Below are positions 27,607-35,929 of a DNA stretch of 64,000 bases, in pieces. The translations under genes and the position numbers were made by a program. The notes under the pieces are model-generated. The model was given only the letters and a program-made list of their open reading frames with translations. It was not told where the DNA came from and did no database searches. The stretch's first letter is position 1, and the number at the start of each line of letters is the position of its first letter. Source of the stretch: Pseudomonas mosselii (GTDB lineage Bacteria > Pseudomonadota > Gammaproteobacteria > Pseudomonadales > Pseudomonadaceae); contig NZ_VAUO01000002.1 of NCBI RefSeq assembly GCF_005796105.1, positions 248,001 to 312,000 of the forward strand. The letters run 5' to 3'.

Positions 27607-28926
27607 TCAGACTTCCAGGCCCGCGCGCAACTGCCCCCACTTCAACACCGAGTTGACGCCAATCGACAGGAACGGTTGCGGCGGGGTCTTGTTGGGGCCG
27701 GGCGAGGCCAGCAGGAAGTCGATGTGCTCGTTGCGCTGGCCTGCCAGCCAATCGGCCAGCAACTTGCCAGTGGCGGTGCCGCGGGTGATGCCCAGGCCGT
27801 TGCAGCACAGTGCGCCATAGACGTGGGGCGCCAGTTGGCCGAAAAAGCCTTCGTGGTTCTCGGACAGGCAGATCGCACCGCTCCAGGTGTATTCGAAATC
27901 GACGTTGCCCAGCATCGGGAAGCGCCGTTCGAACGACTTGCGGTGGGTCGGCAGGTGGCGCTGTAGCATGTGGCGCCGTGGACGACCATCGGGGTAGAAG
28001 TTGAAGCTGTTGCGAATGAGGATGCGATTGTCGACGGTGCGCCGCACAGTGCTGCCGAACGGGTGCGCCGGGATCACGCCCCAGACGCCTTGACCGCCCA
28101 GGCGCGCTTGCTCGTCCTCGTTCAGCTGACGGCTCAGGCTGGCGTACAGGAAGGTCGGCAACAGGCGGCTCTTGAGAAAGCCGAAGTGCGAGGCGAAGCC
28201 ATTGTTGGCCAGGATCAACTTGTCGGTGACGATGCTGCCGTGGGCGTGTACCAGGGTGATCTTGTCGCCCTGCTCCAGCGCGGTGATGGCGGTGTTCTCG
28301 TATAAGCTGACGTTGGCCGGCAGGTTGTCAGCCAGGCCCTTGACCAGCGCCGCCGGCTGCAACAGCAAGGTGCCGGGAATGTGCAGGGCCTTCTTGTAGT
28401 AGGCGGTGCCGATGTGCGCAGGCAAGTCCTTGGACTCGATCAGCGTGGACGCCCGGCCAATCTTTTCAAGGCCTGAGCGGTAGGCGTCAAGAATCGCGAT
28501 GCCCTTCTCGCCCACGGCGGCCTGGTACTTGCCGGACTCGGACATCTGGCAATCGATGCCGTGCGCGGCCACGATCTCGCGCAGGTAGTCCTGGCCCAAG
28601 GTGTTGAGCTTGAGGATCTTCATCGCCGTGGTGACATCACCGATGTAGTCCTTGGCGCCGATGTCATGCGGCACATCAATGGCAAAACCTGCGTTGCGCC
28701 CGGACGAACCAAAGCCCACTTCCTGCGCCTCGACCAGCACGATTTCCTGATCAGAGAAATTCAGCGCCAACTGCCGGGCGACGGCAAGGCCAGTAAGGCC
28801 GGCGCCGATGACGGTCCAACGCGCCCGTTTGTGCCCGGCAAGGGCCGGACGTGGTTGGCGCTGGGCGCTGGTGTGGAACCAGCCCGGACGGGAATCGTCG
28901 CCAGGAAGCGATGTGACTTTGTACAT
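27607..28926 (-). CDS. FAD-dependent oxidoreductase of the PuuB/OrdL (DAO) type
   Basis: 439 aa. The N-terminal 35 residues precede the FAD loop WTVIGAGLTGLAVARQLAL. Next come VEAQEVGFGSSGRNAGFAID, the covalent/contact loop typical of gamma-glutamylputrescine oxidase-like enzymes, and late in the sequence WSGAICLSENHEGFFGQL and CCNGLGITRGTATGKLLADW. It probably oxidises an amine or N-substituted amino acid to an aldehyde or oxo-acid with release of hydrogen peroxide. The exact substrate is not readable. A perfect TATGTATACATA palindrome lies 159 bp upstream. Confidence 0.83.
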   Translation of the reverse strand: MYKVTSLPGDDSRPGWFHTSAQRQPRPALAGHKRARWTVIGAGLTGLAVARQLALNFSDQEIVLVEAQEVGFGSSGRNAGFAIDVPHDIGAKDYIGDVTTAMKILKLNTLGQDYLREIVAAHGIDCQMSESGKYQAAVGEKGIAILDAYRSGLEKIGRASTLIESKDLPAHIGTAYYKKALHIPGTLLLQPAALVKGLADNLPANVSLYENTAITALEQGDKITLVHAHGSIVTDKLILANNGFASHFGFLKSRLLPTFLYASLSRQLNEDEQARLGGQGVWGVIPAHPFGSTVRRTVDNRILIRNSFNFYPDGRPRRHMLQRHLPTHRKSFERRFPMLGNVDFEYTWSGAICLSENHEGFFGQLAPHVYGALCCNGLGITRGTATGKLLADWLAGQRNEHIDFLLASPGPNKTPPQPFLSIGVNSVLKWGQLRAGLEV

Positions 28927-29084
28927 GCGTTTACTCCGGTTCTTGTACTTGTGCCGTCAGTACGCGGTGCGGTCAGCCGCGTGCTCGGTCGCAGCCCGGC
29001 AAACACCGTGCTCAGTGGCCCACGAACAGATCTGGACAACGCGTGCGCGGGCCTTGAAGTGCGACGCCCGGCCATTCTCCAATC

Positions 29085-29096
29085 TATGTATACATA
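29085..29096. promoter_or_regulatory. Perfect 12-bp palindrome, GntR-like operator
   Basis: TATGTATACATA reads the same on both strands. The NTGTATACAN core is a common operator form for FadR-type GntR regulators. It lies in an AT-rich patch upstream of the FAD oxidoreductase. No GntR gene is in the window, so the binder would be encoded elsewhere. Confidence 0.45.
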
Positions 29097-29195
29097 TTGT
29101 CTACTTTTAAAATTACCCCCCTATCTCGACCTTTCATCCGCCTACCTCAGGCACCACCGCAAACCAGCGCCGAGGCCGTTGCTAAGCCACCCCTG

Positions 29196-29231
29196 AAAAC
29201 AAAAACCCCCGGCCACATCCATGGCCGGGGG
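29196..29231 (-). terminator. Terminator of the YhfL-like lipoprotein gene
   Basis: CCCCCGGCCA (29206-29215) pairs with TGGCCGGGGG (29222-29231) around 6 bases; on the minus strand it is followed by TTTTTGTTTT. Typical Rho-independent structure. Confidence 0.9.
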
Positions 29232-29275
29232 TCTTGGATCAAGCCGCTAGCGGCCTGATCGGGGTATCGCCAAGA

Positions 29276-29467
29276 TTACTGCTGCTGAGGCAGTTTATCG
29301 ATCGGGCCGCAGCCACCGATGATCTTGGAGATGGAAACTGCTGGGTGGAACAGGTAGTCGTACGAGCAGTTCTTCGGCTGGTTGTACACTTGGCCAGTGC
29401 AACCGGACAGCAGGGCAACACCCGAAACGACAGCAACAGCGACGGTTGCTTTGATCAGCTTTTTCAT
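29276..29467 (-). CDS. Small lipoprotein of the YhfL (DUF4223) family
   Basis: 63 aa. MKKLIKATVAVAVVSGVALL is a signal peptide ending in the lipobox LLSGC, so the mature protein starts at Cys23. The mature part, with KNCSYDYLFHPAVSISKIIG and GCGP, is very like E. coli YhfL, which I recognise from its NCSYDYL/ISKIIGGCG pattern. The function is unknown; it is expected in the envelope. A monocistronic unit with its own terminator. AAGGAT lies 8 bases before the ATG on the minus strand. Confidence 0.88.
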   Translation of the reverse strand: MKKLIKATVAVAVVSGVALLSGCTGQVYNQPKNCSYDYLFHPAVSISKIIGGCGPIDKLPQQQ

Positions 29468-29622
29468 AAAAATCCTTTAAGTCCTTGATCCGCCAACACA
29501 ATGATGGCGCAGGAATGATACGAAAAACGGCTTTCGAATCCAAGCCAAGCGTCCTGGTGTGGCGTTTGGTAGAGCCATCAGCGGACGTCGAAACGGCGCA
29601 GGGTTGCGGTGGCAACAGCCCG

Positions 29623-29877
29623 CTAACGGCTACTGCTGCCTAGCGATTCGAACCGGCGCCGCCTCTGGAACAGCCCTACGCCCAACCCGACTGCATAGAC
29701 CGACAGTAAGCCCACGTCCATTCCAAGAAAGCGGGTCTGGCTTGCCAAAATACAGCCGATGGGGCCTATCACCATCAAAGCGACCCCGAGCCATTTGCGT
29801 ATTGCGTACGACCGGAGAAAGCGATCGAGCAATACATAGGCCCCAAGCGCAATTGCCAAATGGATAATTTCCGACAT
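29623..29877 (-). CDS. Small hydrophobic protein, unknown (third gene of a small-gene run)
   Basis: 84 aa with three hydrophobic stretches (IIHLAIALGAYVLLDRFL, WLGVALMVIGPIGCILAS, GLLSVYAVGLGVGLF) and a basic C terminus FQRRRRFESLGSSSR. Three short helices, probably inner membrane. It starts 12 bases after the 93-aa gene, with GAGG upstream, so it is read from the same message. No family recognised. Confidence 0.6.
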   Translation of the reverse strand: MSEIIHLAIALGAYVLLDRFLRSYAIRKWLGVALMVIGPIGCILASQTRFLGMDVGLLSVYAVGLGVGLFQRRRRFESLGSSSR

Positions 29878-29889
29878 ATGCGCCTCTGC

Positions 29890-30171
29890 TCAAGCCTTGA
29901 TGATCAGACTGGTGATGCTGCGCTGCGGACCAATGCCACCATTGACCTGCGCCTCGATGCTGACGAGCACATCGCCTGCATGGTAGGTGGGTAGGACTTC
30001 GTTGGTGTACGCGCGAGTAGCAGTGCCAACCACTGCCCCCACAAAGGGTGTGCTGACTGCACTGGTACCGGCGGTAAAGATGGCACCTATAGCGTTGGCG
30101 ACAGTTGTACGTTGGGTATTGAGGCTATCGCCCTGTTGGCGGCTAAGCGGTTTGGAGACAGCGACCTTCAT
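29890..30171 (-). CDS. Unknown 93-aa protein (second gene of a small-gene run)
   Basis: MKVAVSKPLSRQQGDSLN... The middle is rich in small residues and glycine (IGAIFTAGTSAVSTPFVGAVVGTA), followed by a hydrophilic, possibly beta-strand C-terminal half (DVLVSIEAQVNGGIGPQRS). Its ATG shares one base with the stop of the gene before it (TGATG), a strong sign of coupled translation. I do not recognise a family and give no function. Confidence 0.65.
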   Translation of the reverse strand: MKVAVSKPLSRQQGDSLNTQRTTVANAIGAIFTAGTSAVSTPFVGAVVGTATRAYTNEVLPTYHAGDVLVSIEAQVNGGIGPQRSITSLIIKA

Positions 30172-30368
30172 CAGGCAAGGCAGCTTTCGGCCTGCATCTT
30201 GTCGTATACCTCGACCACCTTGCTGTTGACTGCATAGTGAGCACTTCTGGCTTCGCCGATATGCAGTTCGCGTAGGCGCCCGCGCTCGTTATCAGTCAGG
30301 GTGACCTGCAGGACGCTGAACACGATTCCGTGATTGCCCATGAGTTGGAAGGTCCCTTCGAACTGCAT
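30171..30368 (-). CDS. Unknown 65-aa protein (first gene of a small-gene run)
   Basis: From ATG 30368 (MQFEGTFQLMGNHGIVFSVL) with AAAGGA 8 bases upstream; a longer frame to 30518 lacks such a site. Mostly hydrophilic, with NERGRLRELHIGEARSAHYAV. It heads a coupled three-gene unit (30368 to 29623). The compact gene sizes, one-base coupling and location beside a tRNA-linked accessory region hint at a mobile or phage-derived origin, but nothing proves it. Confidence 0.65.
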   Translation of the reverse strand: MQFEGTFQLMGNHGIVFSVLQVTLTDNERGRLRELHIGEARSAHYAVNSKVVEVYDKMQAESCLA

Positions 30369-30609
30369 TGCACGCGTCCTTTCGCAGCAAAGCGGGAATT
30401 GTCCCTTTCCAAGGTGATCGTTGCAAATGGCCGAAACACTCAAGATGTTCGCAAACATTACGGAGAAGAATGCCACGCGCGTGGCGATCAGCAGTGGACA
30501 GATCCGACGAGGCCCCAAGGTGCCAAATCTGTCCTAGAAACTGCCCGGATTTGAAACTCTAAACGACGAAGCCCTCGAAAACTTACGAAACTTCTGACAG
30601 AGCGTGACC

Positions 30610-30813
30610 ATGGACGCAGCCACCACCACAGCCGACGCGCTTGAACTGCTACATCTCAACCAGATAGCTATCCGGACCGCAATTGAAGAGGTCAGTACAT
30701 GGATACGTCAACGCGGCTCCACTGACGTTCACGACAACGTGATGCCGGCATTGCAGGTACTGGACACCAATGCCGGGGCCATCGGCTCAGCAATCGAGAA
30801 GTTACGGGAATGA
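30610..30813 (+). CDS. Unknown 67-aa helical protein
   Basis: MDAATTTADALELLHLNQIA..., helical with a conserved-looking end NVMPALQVLDTNAGAIGSAIEKL. GTG 30604 would add two residues. It resembles the many short helical proteins annotated as DUF3077/DUF6124-like in Pseudomonas, but the match is by eye and weak. It is divergent from the three-gene run and followed by a good terminator, which supports a real gene. Confidence 0.5.
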   Translation: MDAATTTADALELLHLNQIAIRTAIEEVSTWIRQRGSTDVHDNVMPALQVLDTNAGAIGSAIEKLRE

Positions 30814-30837
30814 ATGATTGGAGCAACATTAGTAATT

Positions 30838-30868
30838 GACCTTCCATCCAATATAGGAAGGTCGTTTT
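30838..30868 (+). terminator. Terminator after the 67-aa gene
   Basis: GACCTTCC (30838-30845) pairs with GGAAGGTC (30856-30863), followed by GTTTT. It also sits at the tail of the minus-strand DUF4062 gene. Confidence 0.7.
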
Positions 30869-30900
30869 CAATGGGCTCTGAATGACTGTTGGATATGATT

Positions 30901-32001
30901 TTATTGGCTCGTTGCTTCTTCAATCTCCGTACGATTGGAAGTCTCCGAGATATCATCAAATTCTTCATCGACCTCGAACAGGCCCTTCGGTATGGCTCGG
31001 AGCTTGAGCAACATAGTACTACCATGCGGCGTCAACCTCCACTTTGATGTCTCGCTATGATACTCAGTAAAGCCGAGAGCTTTGAACTGAATTTTTATCG
31101 TCTGCTCATCACGCCAGTCAATGCTGAAATATCTAAGATCGTCATAGCCTTTTAGTTCTTCATCGTTTTTCATTTGGGTGCTATCAACGTAGTCAGATTC
31201 TATAATCTTATTGAGCCCCACCTGATACTCATGATCACTTATGCCATCAAGCATAAGGGCGCCTATATCTTCAAATATATCATTCCATGAAATTCTAATG
31301 GTGCGAGTAAAGGTCCAGATTTCGCCATTCTCATCGTCGGCATTAAACTCGAAGACTACAGGGAAATTCTCATCCCCCTGAGCCAATTCGCTTACCCCGT
31401 CTGGTATCTCCAATGCTGACTTATTAAGCTGCTCCTCGAGGTCATCTATTATTTTACGCAAGCGGAGCACCTCTTCAGCAGCAAGGGATGCAGCAGCCTT
31501 GTCTGCACGAACCCAGCCGGGCATAGGGTGAGTTTTTATTAACCTTACCAAACTACGACTTACTACCGAGCCAAGCTCTGCTGAAGTCTCCCAATATTTA
31601 CACATCTTCTTCTGAGTTAAAATTCGAAACTTTTCCAGCAAAACTTTTGACTCAGCACTGGTTTCGGTTTTTGCTGCCGTGATGTTTGCAGGCGTTTTGT
31701 GAAGGAATGCAATAATTGGCTTGCCAGTCTCCAGCGCGTACTGGTATTCCTGCTCAGTATAGCTGATACCCTGTGGGCCGATTGATCCATAGCGACCGCC
31801 AACGATTATAATGTAGTAGTCGCACTCATCAATCACCCGCTTTATCAAGCTCCACTGATCCTCATCAGTCGCTGGGAATAACTCCATTCCTGCTGGAATG
31901 CAGTCCAGTTCCAGAAGGGCTTGTATAACCTCATGCCTCTCTTCGCGAAGGTCTTCATAGGTGGAGCTTACAAAAACTTGATGGCGACGCTCTATGCTCA
32001 T
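30901..32001 (-). CDS. DUF4062 domain protein, putative defence effector/sensor
   Basis: 366 aa. Residues ~5-130 form the DUF4062 domain: QVFVSSTYEDLREERHEVIQALL, DEDQWSLIKRVIDECDYYIIIVGG, YGSIGPQGISYTEQEYQYALE, KPIIAFLH. This fold is TIR/SLOG-like and is often found at the N terminus of STAND NTPases linked to immunity. Here no NTPase follows. Instead a coiled coil (~175-200, AAEEVLRLRKIIDDLEEQLN) and a C-terminal domain with a possible winged helix (KWRLTPHGSTMLLKLRAI) follow. Base composition and codon use are clearly AT-richer than the flanking core genes, a sign of transfer. It lies 78 bases after the AbiJ_NTD4-type gene, probably co-transcribed. Confidence 0.75.
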   Translation of the reverse strand: MSIERRHQVFVSSTYEDLREERHEVIQALLELDCIPAGMELFPATDEDQWSLIKRVIDECDYYIIIVGGRYGSIGPQGISYTEQEYQYALETGKPIIAFLHKTPANITAAKTETSAESKVLLEKFRILTQKKMCKYWETSAELGSVVSRSLVRLIKTHPMPGWVRADKAAASLAAEEVLRLRKIIDDLEEQLNKSALEIPDGVSELAQGDENFPVVFEFNADDENGEIWTFTRTIRISWNDIFEDIGALMLDGISDHEYQVGLNKIIESDYVDSTQMKNDEELKGYDDLRYFSIDWRDEQTIKIQFKALGFTEYHSETSKWRLTPHGSTMLLKLRAIPKGLFEVDEEFDDISETSNRTEIEEATSQ

Positions 32002-32079
32002 GCTGTACTATTCCATGTATGTAATATTAAATAATCTCAGTGATGCATCGCCGGCAGAACCGGATGTCAGTACCCACAT

Positions 32080-32925
32080 TCAATCCTCGATACTGTCGAT
32101 GGCGAAATTAATGAAAGCAGAGCAAGTGATGAGCATGAATCGCGCATCTGCTTTTGTAGAAGTACTGGTGCTATCTAGAAGTGCATGCCTGATCCCACCA
32201 GCGTCACTCGTATATCCGTACAAGGTCATGAACGCTGATTTTAGGCTGGAGTGCAAACCGTGCTTTGCTTCAAGCGTTTTGAGTGCTTGGCCTAGTGTTG
32301 CTTTGTCATCATTTATTAACTTTTTTGCGAGCGATTCGACAGCACTAATGCTTTCTTTGATTGAATTGCGATAATCAGGATTTTCCCTGTCAGTTAGCAA
32401 ACTGAGGGCGGAGCTTAAGTGAGTCCTAACGCCCGCGTAGCGATCGGAGTTGACGATTGCTGACTCGATTTCATCGATTTCATCAGTGGAAGTTATAGGA
32501 GTCAACTTTCCTGAAACAAAGCGATAAGCGGAATTCTCCTGCTCCAGCACCAAATTAAATGCGCTTGCAAATCTTTTTTGCTCGCTCTCGTCCGATGAGT
32601 CTACAACAAACTCCACAAAGCTATATGTACGATGCCAACTCATTTTGAAAAATTCTTCACGAATGGTCTTTTTGAAATCTGACCATTTGTAAGGAACGGT
32701 ATCTAAGGGAGCTTTGAAAAAATCTCTATATGTCTGAGTAGCAAACCAACTTAAACTAGATCCTACGACTTTGTCGTACTTTGCAGGGTGCGTGAATCTG
32801 TTAAGTCGGTAAGAAATAATGACGTTCCATAAGGAGTTTTTCAAATCACGATCAATGCTGTCAATCTGAGCAGTCTTAGTCGCCGGAGCCAAGCCCATGC
32901 GCTGCGAAAAATCCATCGTCACCAT
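32080..32925 (-). CDS. AbiJ_NTD4-type abortive-infection-like protein
   Basis: 281 aa from ATG 32925, with CGAGG just upstream; ATG 32916 is an alternative and a longer frame goes to 32958. The start MDFSQRMGLAPATKTAQIDSI followed by DLKNSLWNVI is the AbiJ N-terminal domain 4 pattern. The C-terminal part (residues ~160-280) is helical, with SIKESISAVESLAKKLI and GYTSDAGGIRHALLDS, resembling HEPN-like RNase/toxin regions found with this domain. Family knowledge suggests a role in phage defence, not shown for this gene. AT-rich codon use sets it apart. First gene of a pair with the DUF4062 gene, 211 bases from the 3' end of tRNA-Ser. Confidence 0.72.
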   Translation of the reverse strand: MVTMDFSQRMGLAPATKTAQIDSIDRDLKNSLWNVIISYRLNRFTHPAKYDKVVGSSLSWFATQTYRDFFKAPLDTVPYKWSDFKKTIREEFFKMSWHRTYSFVEFVVDSSDESEQKRFASAFNLVLEQENSAYRFVSGKLTPITSTDEIDEIESAIVNSDRYAGVRTHLSSALSLLTDRENPDYRNSIKESISAVESLAKKLINDDKATLGQALKTLEAKHGLHSSLKSAFMTLYGYTSDAGGIRHALLDSTSTSTKADARFMLITCSAFINFAIDSIED

Positions 32926-33068
32926 GGCACCTCGTGTGTCTGCCTTAACGGCCGTCATTGGCCAGTGTGCTCACAGAGCGAGAACGTATGGATTGTACAC
33001 CGCCGAATGTGGCCAGTGGCTACACAGGTTTAAGTGGTCAAACCGAGTGGTCAAATGCAAAAACAGCA

Positions 33069-33108
33069 GACGAAAAAAAACCCCGTAAATCAAAGACTTA
33101 CGAGGCTT
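33069..33108 (-). terminator. Terminator of tRNA-Ser
   Basis: On the minus strand GCCTCGTAA pairs (with one G-U) with TTACGGGG, followed by TTTTTTTT. It starts about 12 bases past the tRNA 3' end. Confidence 0.8.
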
Positions 33109-33117
33109 TTTTCGATA

Positions 33118-33207
33118 TGGCGGAGAGATAGGGATTTGAACCCTAGGTACTGTTGCCAGTACAACGGATTTCGAATCCGTCCCGTTCGACCACTCCGGCA
33201 TCTCTCC
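33118..33207 (-). tRNA. tRNA-Ser (anticodon CGA)
   Basis: 90 nt on the minus strand, GGAGAGATGCC at the 5' end and the CCA end encoded. The anticodon stem-loop is ACGGA-TTCGAAA-TCCGT, giving CGA, which reads UCG codons. A long variable arm (TGTACTGGCAACAGTACC) marks the serine class, and the T-arm carries GGGTTCGAATCCC. The accessory genes at 29.6-33 kb lie on its 3' side, the usual place for tRNA-targeted insertion. Confidence 0.97.
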
Positions 33208-33217
33208 AGTGGCGCGA

Positions 33218-33245
33218 ATCATACCAGCGTTTACGCTTTTAGCAA
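33218..33245 (-). promoter_or_regulatory. Promoter of tRNA-Ser
   Basis: Minus strand TTGCTA (33240-33245), 16-bp spacer, TATGAT (33218-33223), then a GC-rich discriminator TTCGCGCC, as usual for stringently controlled tRNA promoters. Confidence 0.65.
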
Positions 33246-33298
33246 ACTTTTTTTGAAAAAAATTCGCGTGGTATCAGACGCTTGCGTGAACGTACCGC

Positions 33299-34009
33299 TT
33301 ACAGCGGTACGCCCAGGCGCTTGGCAACTTCTTCGTAGGCTTCGATCACATCGCCCAGGCCCTGACGGAAGCGGTCCTTGTCCATCTTCTTGCGAGTTTC
33401 CTTGTCCCACAGGCGGCAACCGTCCGGGCTGAACTCGTCACCCAGTACGATCTGGCCACGGAATACGCCAAACTCCAGCTTGAAGTCGACCAGCAGCAGG
33501 CCGGCGTCATCGAACAGCTTGCTCAGCACTTCGTTGACCTTCAGCGACAGCTTCTTCATTTCGGCCAACTGCTCGGCGGTACCCCAGCCGAACGCGACGA
33601 CATGCGATTCGTTGATGAAGGGGTCGCCCTTCTCGTCGTTCTTCAGGAACAGCTCGAAGGTCGACGGCGAAAGCTGGATGCCTTCCTCGACGCCCAGGCG
33701 CTTGACCAGGCTGCCAGCTGCGTAGTTACGCACCACGCACTCGACCGGGATCATGTCGAGCTTCTTCACCAGGCACTCGTTGTCGCCCAGCAGCTTGTCG
33801 AACTGGGTCGGCACACCGGCTTCTTCGAGTTTCTGCATGATGAAGGCGTTGAACTTGTTGTTCACCATGCCTTTACGGTCGAGCTGTTCGATACGCTTGC
33901 CGTCGAACGCCGAGGTGTCGTTGCGGAACAAGAGGATCAGGCGGTCGGCGTCGTCGGTCTTGTAAACCGATTTGGCCTTGCCGCGGTAGAGTTCGTCGCG
34001 TTTTTCCAT
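33299..34009 (-). CDS. purC: SAICAR synthetase PurC
   Basis: 236 aa from ATG 34009 ([19 protein letters not shown]), with GGAG upstream. Signature segments: [10 protein letters not shown] (ATP-binding), [14 protein letters not shown] [24 protein letters not shown] and [14 protein letters not shown]. It joins aspartate to CAIR in purine synthesis. Last gene of the dapA-bamC-hydrolase-purC run on the minus strand; the stop lies inside a GTACCGC/GCGGTAC hairpin (33291-33309). A longer frame to 34066 is rejected because it overlaps the preceding gene and lacks similarity. Confidence 0.97.
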   Translation of the reverse strand: MEKRDELYRGKAKSVYKTDDADRLILLFRNDTSAFDGKRIEQLDRKGMVNNKFNAFIMQKLEEAGVPTQFDKLLGDNECLVKKLDMIPVECVVRNYAAGSLVKRLGVEEGIQLSPSTFELFLKNDEKGDPFINESHVVAFGWGTAEQLAEMKKLSLKVNEVLSKLFDDAGLLLVDFKLEFGVFRGQIVLGDEFSPDGCRLWDKETRKKMDKDRFRQGLGDVIEAYEEVAKRLGVPL

Positions 34010-34037
34010 GATGGGCTCCGCTTGCTGAGTTGGTGGG

Positions 34038-34796
34038 CTAGGCGATATGGCGCCAGTCGAGCCCATGGTCCTGATTCGCCACCTGGAGCCAGTTCGGATC
34101 GCACCCGAGGGTATCGACGAAACACTGGAGCGCCAGTTGTGGCAGGTTGTTCTTGCTGCTGAGGTGGGCCAGCACCAGATGCTGCAGGTTGTTCCAGCCC
34201 AGCTCTTTCACCAGGCTTGCGGCCTGGTGGTTGTTCAAATGGCCCTGGCTGCCACCGACCCGCAGCTTGAGAAAGCGCGGATAGTGGCCACGGGCAAGCA
34301 GGTCACGGCAGTGATTGGCTTCGATCAGCAACGCATCGAGCCCCTGATAACGCTCGAGCAACTGCGAATCATAGCTGCCAAGGTCAGTGAGCATGCCAAA
34401 GCGCCGCTGGCCGTCGCTGATCACGTACTGCAGCGGCTCGTAGGCATCATGCTCGACCCGCGCGGCGCTGACGTGCAGCGCGCCGATGCGCAGTACATCG
34501 CCACAACCGATGAACTCGGCCACCTCCACCGGCTTGCGCAAGCCGCGCAGGGTGCCCTGGCTCATGTAGACCGGTACATTGTAGCGGCGTGCGAGCAACC
34601 CGACCCCATGCACGTGGTCGGCATGTTCATGGGTGACCAGCACCGCGCTCAGTTGCTGCGCCGAAACCCCGAGCAGCGCCAGGCGCCGCTCGGTTTCACG
34701 TAACGAGAATCCGCAATCGACCAGAATGAACGTGTCACCACTGGCGATCAGCGTGCCATTTCCCTGGCTACCGCTTCCCAGAACCGCGAAGCGCAC
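34038..34796 (-). CDS. MBL-fold metallo-hydrolase (YycJ/VicX-like)
   Basis: 252 aa. The metallo-beta-lactamase zinc motif is [13 protein letters not shown] (residues ~53-65); [32 protein letters not shown] and EANHCRDLL complete the metal site pattern. The family includes YycJ-type nucleases, so nucleic-acid processing is possible, but substrate is not established. Its ATG directly abuts the bamC stop codon, so translation is likely coupled. Confidence 0.85.
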   Translation of the reverse strand: MRFAVLGSGSQGNGTLIASGDTFILVDCGFSLRETERRLALLGVSAQQLSAVLVTHEHADHVHGVGLLARRYNVPVYMSQGTLRGLRKPVEVAEFIGCGDVLRIGALHVSAARVEHDAYEPLQYVISDGQRRFGMLTDLGSYDSQLLERYQGLDALLIEANHCRDLLARGHYPRFLKLRVGGSQGHLNNHQAASLVKELGWNNLQHLVLAHLSSKNNLPQLALQCFVDTLGCDPNWLQVANQDHGLDWRHIA

Positions 34797-35912
34797 TTAG
34801 CCCAGGCGGTCCTGGATGGCGCTCAGCACGCGGCGGGCCACATCGGCCGGTGCCACGGTGTTGATGTTCTTCTCGACGGTCACCTGCACGTTCTCGCCCA
34901 CTTTGCTCAAGCGCACCTGATAGCGCTCGGCACGGGCTTCACGTTCTTCCTTGGTCGGTTCGCTGCCGAACACGCGGCTGAAGAAGCCAGGCTCCTTCTG
35001 CTTGTCTTCCGGCTTCTCGGACAGGTTGATGTAGTACAAGCCAAGGCTGCGGTTGATGTCTTCAACCCGCCACTCGCCCTTTTCCAGGGCGCGGCCTACG
35101 CCAGACCAGGCGCGGTCCAGGTCCGAGCCGAGGTACAGCACCGGGTTGCCGCTGCCGTCTTCGCTGAGGCTGACCTGGCTGGGTGCGTCGAAATCGCGCG
35201 CCGCCAGCAGCGACACCGAACCGCCCTTCTCGGCGCTGCGGTTCATGCTGGCAAGCATTTCGTCGACCAGCAGCGCATCGGCGCCAGCGTTGCTCGACGT
35301 GGATGGGAAGTCAGGCTCGGCCGTGCTGCCCGCCGGGCGCTCGACGCTAACCACGTAGACTTCCGAGGTGTTGCGCTGCACGCCGGGTTCCATGCGCACA
35401 CGCACGCGCACTTCGCTGTCCTGGCTGCTGGAGGCGCTGGCCAGACGCTGGCCGAGCGAGGCCGACAACTCGTCGAAGCGCTGCCAGGTGGTGGTGAACT
35501 CACCGGTCTGCGGACGCTCCTCGGCGATACGGAAACCGTTGTCCTCAAAGAACTGATGGGTTACCGGCCAGACTTCGGCAGGCGCGCGCTGGGCCAAGAC
35601 CCAACGGCTGCTGCCGCTGCGCTGCAGGGTGAAATCGCTGACATCGGCGCTGGCCGACAGCGGCTGTGGGCGCGGCACCTCGAATTCGCCGGCCGCCTGG
35701 CCGTCGGCGACGTTGCGCGGGATCGGCAGCAGCGGGTCGAGGCGCTTGACGTTGGTCGCGTCCGGCGGCAGCTGCATGGGGGCGGTCGGACGCGCCTCCA
35801 GGTAATCGCTGCCACGGTCGCGGAAATAGCCGTCCTCACCCCACAGCCAGCCGCAACCGCTGGTGCTGGAGATGATCAGGGCAAGGGTGGAAAGACCAGC
35901 CAGTCGCTTCAT
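34797..35912 (-). CDS. bamC: Outer-membrane assembly lipoprotein BamC
   Basis: 371 aa from ATG 35912 (MKRLAGLSTLALIISSTSGCGW), a lipoprotein signal with the lipobox STSGC. The early YFRDRGSDYLEA segment is the unstructured BamD-binding part, followed by two helix-grip domains. It is part of the BAM complex that inserts beta-barrel proteins. In many proteobacteria, as here, it follows dapA. A longer frame into dapA is not used. Confidence 0.92.
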   Translation of the reverse strand: MKRLAGLSTLALIISSTSGCGWLWGEDGYFRDRGSDYLEARPTAPMQLPPDATNVKRLDPLLPIPRNVADGQAAGEFEVPRPQPLSASADVSDFTLQRSGSSRWVLAQRAPAEVWPVTHQFFEDNGFRIAEERPQTGEFTTTWQRFDELSASLGQRLASASSSQDSEVRVRVRMEPGVQRNTSEVYVVSVERPAGSTAEPDFPSTSSNAGADALLVDEMLASMNRSAEKGGSVSLLAARDFDAPSQVSLSEDGSGNPVLYLGSDLDRAWSGVGRALEKGEWRVEDINRSLGLYYINLSEKPEDKQKEPGFFSRVFGSEPTKEEREARAERYQVRLSKVGENVQVTVEKNINTVAPADVARRVLSAIQDRLG

Positions 35913-35929
35913 GCGGTGTACTTCCTCGA

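Larger units (their letters stand above)
28927..29275. other. Intergenic region upstream of the FAD oxidoreductase
   Basis: 349 bp. From the right it holds the terminator of the lipoprotein gene (29196-29231), a 70-base AT-rich patch (29080-29130) with the palindrome at 29085-29096 that probably contains the oxidoreductase promoter, and a GC-rich leader to 28926 with no recognisable element. Confidence 0.6.

Noticed and set aside
27577..27966. 129-codon plus-strand frame after the receptor gene
   Set aside because: Antisense to the FAD oxidoreductase and made of shadow-type residues, although a GGGGGAGG lies close by at 27594-27600.
30545..30560. Short match to the T-arm of tRNA-Ser (GGATTTGAA) as a possible att repeat
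   Set aside because: Only nine bases agree and the match is not at the tRNA end; expected by chance over this length.
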